NCBI GenBank assembly: GCA_003343685.1
Contig: QAKS01000098.1
Span: 1-6,528, forward strand
Direction: 5' to 3'
Length of the DNA: 6,528 bases
Source: Clostridiales bacterium
GTDB lineage: Bacteria; Bacillota; Clostridia; Christensenellales; Christensenellaceae
In this document: piece after piece, positions 5,236 through 6,528 of the stretch
Position numbering within the stretch: position 1 is the stretch's first letter
Layout of the letters: each line of letters begins with the position of its first letter
Made by a program: the position numbers and the translations under genes
The notes under the pieces: generated by a model
The model's database searches: none
What the model saw: the letters and a program-made list of their open reading frames with translations, nothing else
Told to the model about the DNA's origin: nothing

Positions 5236-5595
5236 ATGAAATTATTTGTTATGGTTTTAAACAAAACGGAAGTTCTGGACGATCTGATGGCGCGGTTTGC
5301 TTCCGACGATATCTGCGGATGCACCATACTGGAGAGCACGGGTATGGCGCAGGAGCTGTGGGGGAGCGGCCATGAGGAGGAGGAAATCTCCTTTCTGCGC
5401 GGGCTTAGGAGCTTTATCGACGGGAAGTCGCGGCAGGGCAATAAGACCATCTTCACGGTTCTTCGGGATGACCAGATGGACACTGTGATCAAGGCGGTGG
5501 AGGATGTGGTCGGTGATCTGCTGGGAGAGGACAACATCGGAATCATGTTCAGCGTGCCGATCGACTATGTGTGCGGAAAGGGGCTTCTCAAATGA
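5236..5595 (+). CDS. PII-like signalling protein associated with a cation antiporter
   Basis: The 119-residue protein has the size and beta-alpha-beta-beta-alpha-beta order of the PII superfamily. Strand MKLFVMVLN (1-9) is followed by helix 11-22, strand GCTILESTGMA (28-38), an extended T-loop-like segment (39-68), strand KTIFTVLRD (70-78), helix DQMDTVIKAVEDVVGDLL (79-96) and strand IGIMFSVPID (101-110). Canonical PII trimers bind ATP/ADP and 2-oxoglutarate and gate transporters through the T-loop. Here the T-loop is acidic (HEEEEISF, 46-53) and has no tyrosine equivalent to the uridylylated Tyr51, and the RTGxxGDGK nucleotide loop is not intact (GDLLGEDN). It is therefore a non-canonical member whose ligand is unknown. 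It overlaps the antiporter start by ATGA, so the likely role is cytosolic control of that antiporter, by analogy with GlnK-AmtB and SbtB-SbtA. This is inference. Confidence 0.75.
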   Translation: MKLFVMVLNKTEVLDDLMARFASDDICGCTILESTGMAQELWGSGHEEEEISFLRGLRSFIDGKSRQGNKTIFTVLRDDQMDTVIKAVEDVVGDLLGEDNIGIMFSVPIDYVCGKGLLK

Positions 5596-6528
5596 GCGAG
5601 CTCTTTTATCTTGGGATTATGCTGTTTGCCGGACTGCTTTTCGGCAGGCTGGCAAAGCTCATCCACCTGCCTAATGTGACGGGATATCTGGTGGCGGGGC
5701 TTGTTCTCGGGCCCTTTGTGACCGGTGTGATCCCGCAGGGGACGGTGGAGGGTCTGGATATTGTGTCCGACATTGCGCTCGGCTTTATTGCCGTGTCCAT
5801 CGGTTCCGAGTTCAAGTTCAGCTACTTTAAGAGGGTAGGCGCCTCGCCCATCGTCATTGCGGTGTTTGAGGGCGTTATGGCAATTGCTGCGGTGGCTGCG
5901 GCGCTTATGCTGTTCGGGTTTGACATTTCTCTGGCACTGCTTCTGGGCGCGATCGCCTCCGCAACTGCGCCTGCCGCCACGGTGATGGTGGTGCGGCAAT
6001 ACAAGGCAAAAGGCCCGGTGACGGAGACGCTCATGTCGGTGGTGGCGCTGGACGATGCCGTGGCGCTGATGGGCTTCGGATTTGCCGTGGCCGCGGTGAA
6101 GGCGATGGCAAACCCGTCGGCAGATATTGCAATGTCTGTTTTACAGCCTTTTATAGATGTGGCGCTGTCGCTGGGGATCGGCGTTGCGCTTGGTTTTGTG
6201 CTGTCGTTTCCATACCGCTGGTTCAAGAAGGACGGCAACAGACTGTGTATCATTGCAGGCTCGGTATTTGTGACGGTGGCGCTCTCTGAACTGGTGGGCG
6301 GGAGCAGCCTGTTGTCCAGCATGGCGCTTGGAGCGACGCTTGTCAACGTCACGCGGGCGACGCCGCGCGTAATGGCGGCGCTGGACAGGGTTACGCCGCC
6401 GATCTTTATGCTGTTTTTCGTCGTGTCGGGAGCCTCTCTCGATATTTCGGTGCTGCCGTCGATCGGACTGGTCGGCGTGATCTACCTGTTGGCGCGCGTT
6501 GCGGGAAAGATGGGCGGCGCGTGGCTTG
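5592..6528 (+). CDS. CPA2-type cation:proton antiporter (KefB/NapA-like), 3' end cut by the window
   Basis: The frame is open from an ATG at 5592 to the window end: 312 codons and one base, with no stop. The protein is a polytopic membrane protein with about ten hydrophobic segments. CPA2 features are LPNVTGYLVAGLVLGP (26-41, first helices), an ASATAPAATVMVVRQYKAKG stretch (122-141, the broken helix of the ion path), VALDDAVAL (151-159) with the adjacent D154-D155 pair of the ion site, and ARVAGKMGGAWL (301-312), carrying the basic residue of the core helix (K306). It should exchange Na+ or K+ for H+ across the cytoplasmic membrane. The paired Asp is typical of electrogenic Na+/H+ members, but the ion cannot be fixed from sequence. 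The remaining core and any C-terminal TrkA/RCK domain lie outside. The start overlaps the PII-like stop by 4 bases, so translation is coupled. Confidence 0.9.
   Translation, partial: MSELFYLGIMLFAGLLFGRLAKLIHLPNVTGYLVAGLVLGPFVTGVIPQGTVEGLDIVSDIALGFIAVSIGSEFKFSYFKRVGASPIVIAVFEGVMAIAAVAAALMLFGFDISLALLLGAIASATAPAATVMVVRQYKAKGPVTETLMSVVALDDAVALMGFGFAVAAVKAMANPSADIAMSVLQPFIDVALSLGIGVALGFVLSFPYRWFKKDGNRLCIIAGSVFVTVALSELVGGSSLLSSMALGATLVNVTRATPRVMAALDRVTPPIFMLFFVVSGASLDISVLPSIGLVGVIYLLARVAGKMGGAWL

Noticed and set aside
5822..6352. Minus-strand frame opposite the antiporter
   Set aside because: Low-complexity Ala/Thr/Ser translation, typical of the complement of a membrane-protein gene. The plus strand encodes the CPA2 motifs.

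Overview
The window looks like chromosomal DNA of a Gram-positive anaerobe of the class Clostridia. This rests on strong GGAGG-type ribosome binding sites, consensus sigma-A promoters, a mix of teichoic-acid-type glycerophosphotransferase, FlK-type thioesterase and monoacylglycerol-lipase-like genes, moderately GC-rich genes and very AT-rich intergenic gaps. I cannot name the genus. No RNA gene, CRISPR array, insertion sequence or phage gene was seen, and no gene is visibly frameshifted. The only truncation is the last gene, cut by the window edge.

Left part, minus strand (reading right to left, 4510 to 23). A lipase-like alpha/beta hydrolase, a hot-dog (FlK-like) acyl-CoA thioesterase, a PHP-domain phosphoesterase and a CDP-glycerol glycerophosphotransferase-like enzyme form one tight operon. 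The gaps are 21 bases, then two ATGA overlaps of 4 bases. After a 149-base gap comes prs (PRPP synthetase), which has its own near-consensus promoter with an extended -10. The prs product departs from the classical catalytic loops.

Centre (4511-4652). This is a divergent, AT-rich promoter region. The minus-strand promoter puts the predicted transcript start almost on the hydrolase ATG, so that gene is either leaderless or starts at a GTG four codons further in. The plus-strand promoter is a perfect TTGACA-N16-TATAAT ahead of a GNAT acetyltransferase.

Right part, plus strand. The GNAT gene is followed by a clear intrinsic terminator with a UUCG tetraloop and seven T. Directly after it is a 10-bp long-range stem, then a PII-like signalling protein and a CPA2-type cation:proton antiporter joined by a 4-base ATGA overlap. 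The PII-like protein is probably a cytosolic regulator of the antiporter, by analogy with GlnK-AmtB and SbtB-SbtA. The leader between GNAT and the PII-like gene also holds a 31-codon reading frame with a GGAGGAG site. It reads through the terminator hairpin and connects by nested ATGA overlaps to the PII-like start. This possible attenuation device in front of a PII-antiporter pair is the most interesting point in the window. It remains a hypothesis.
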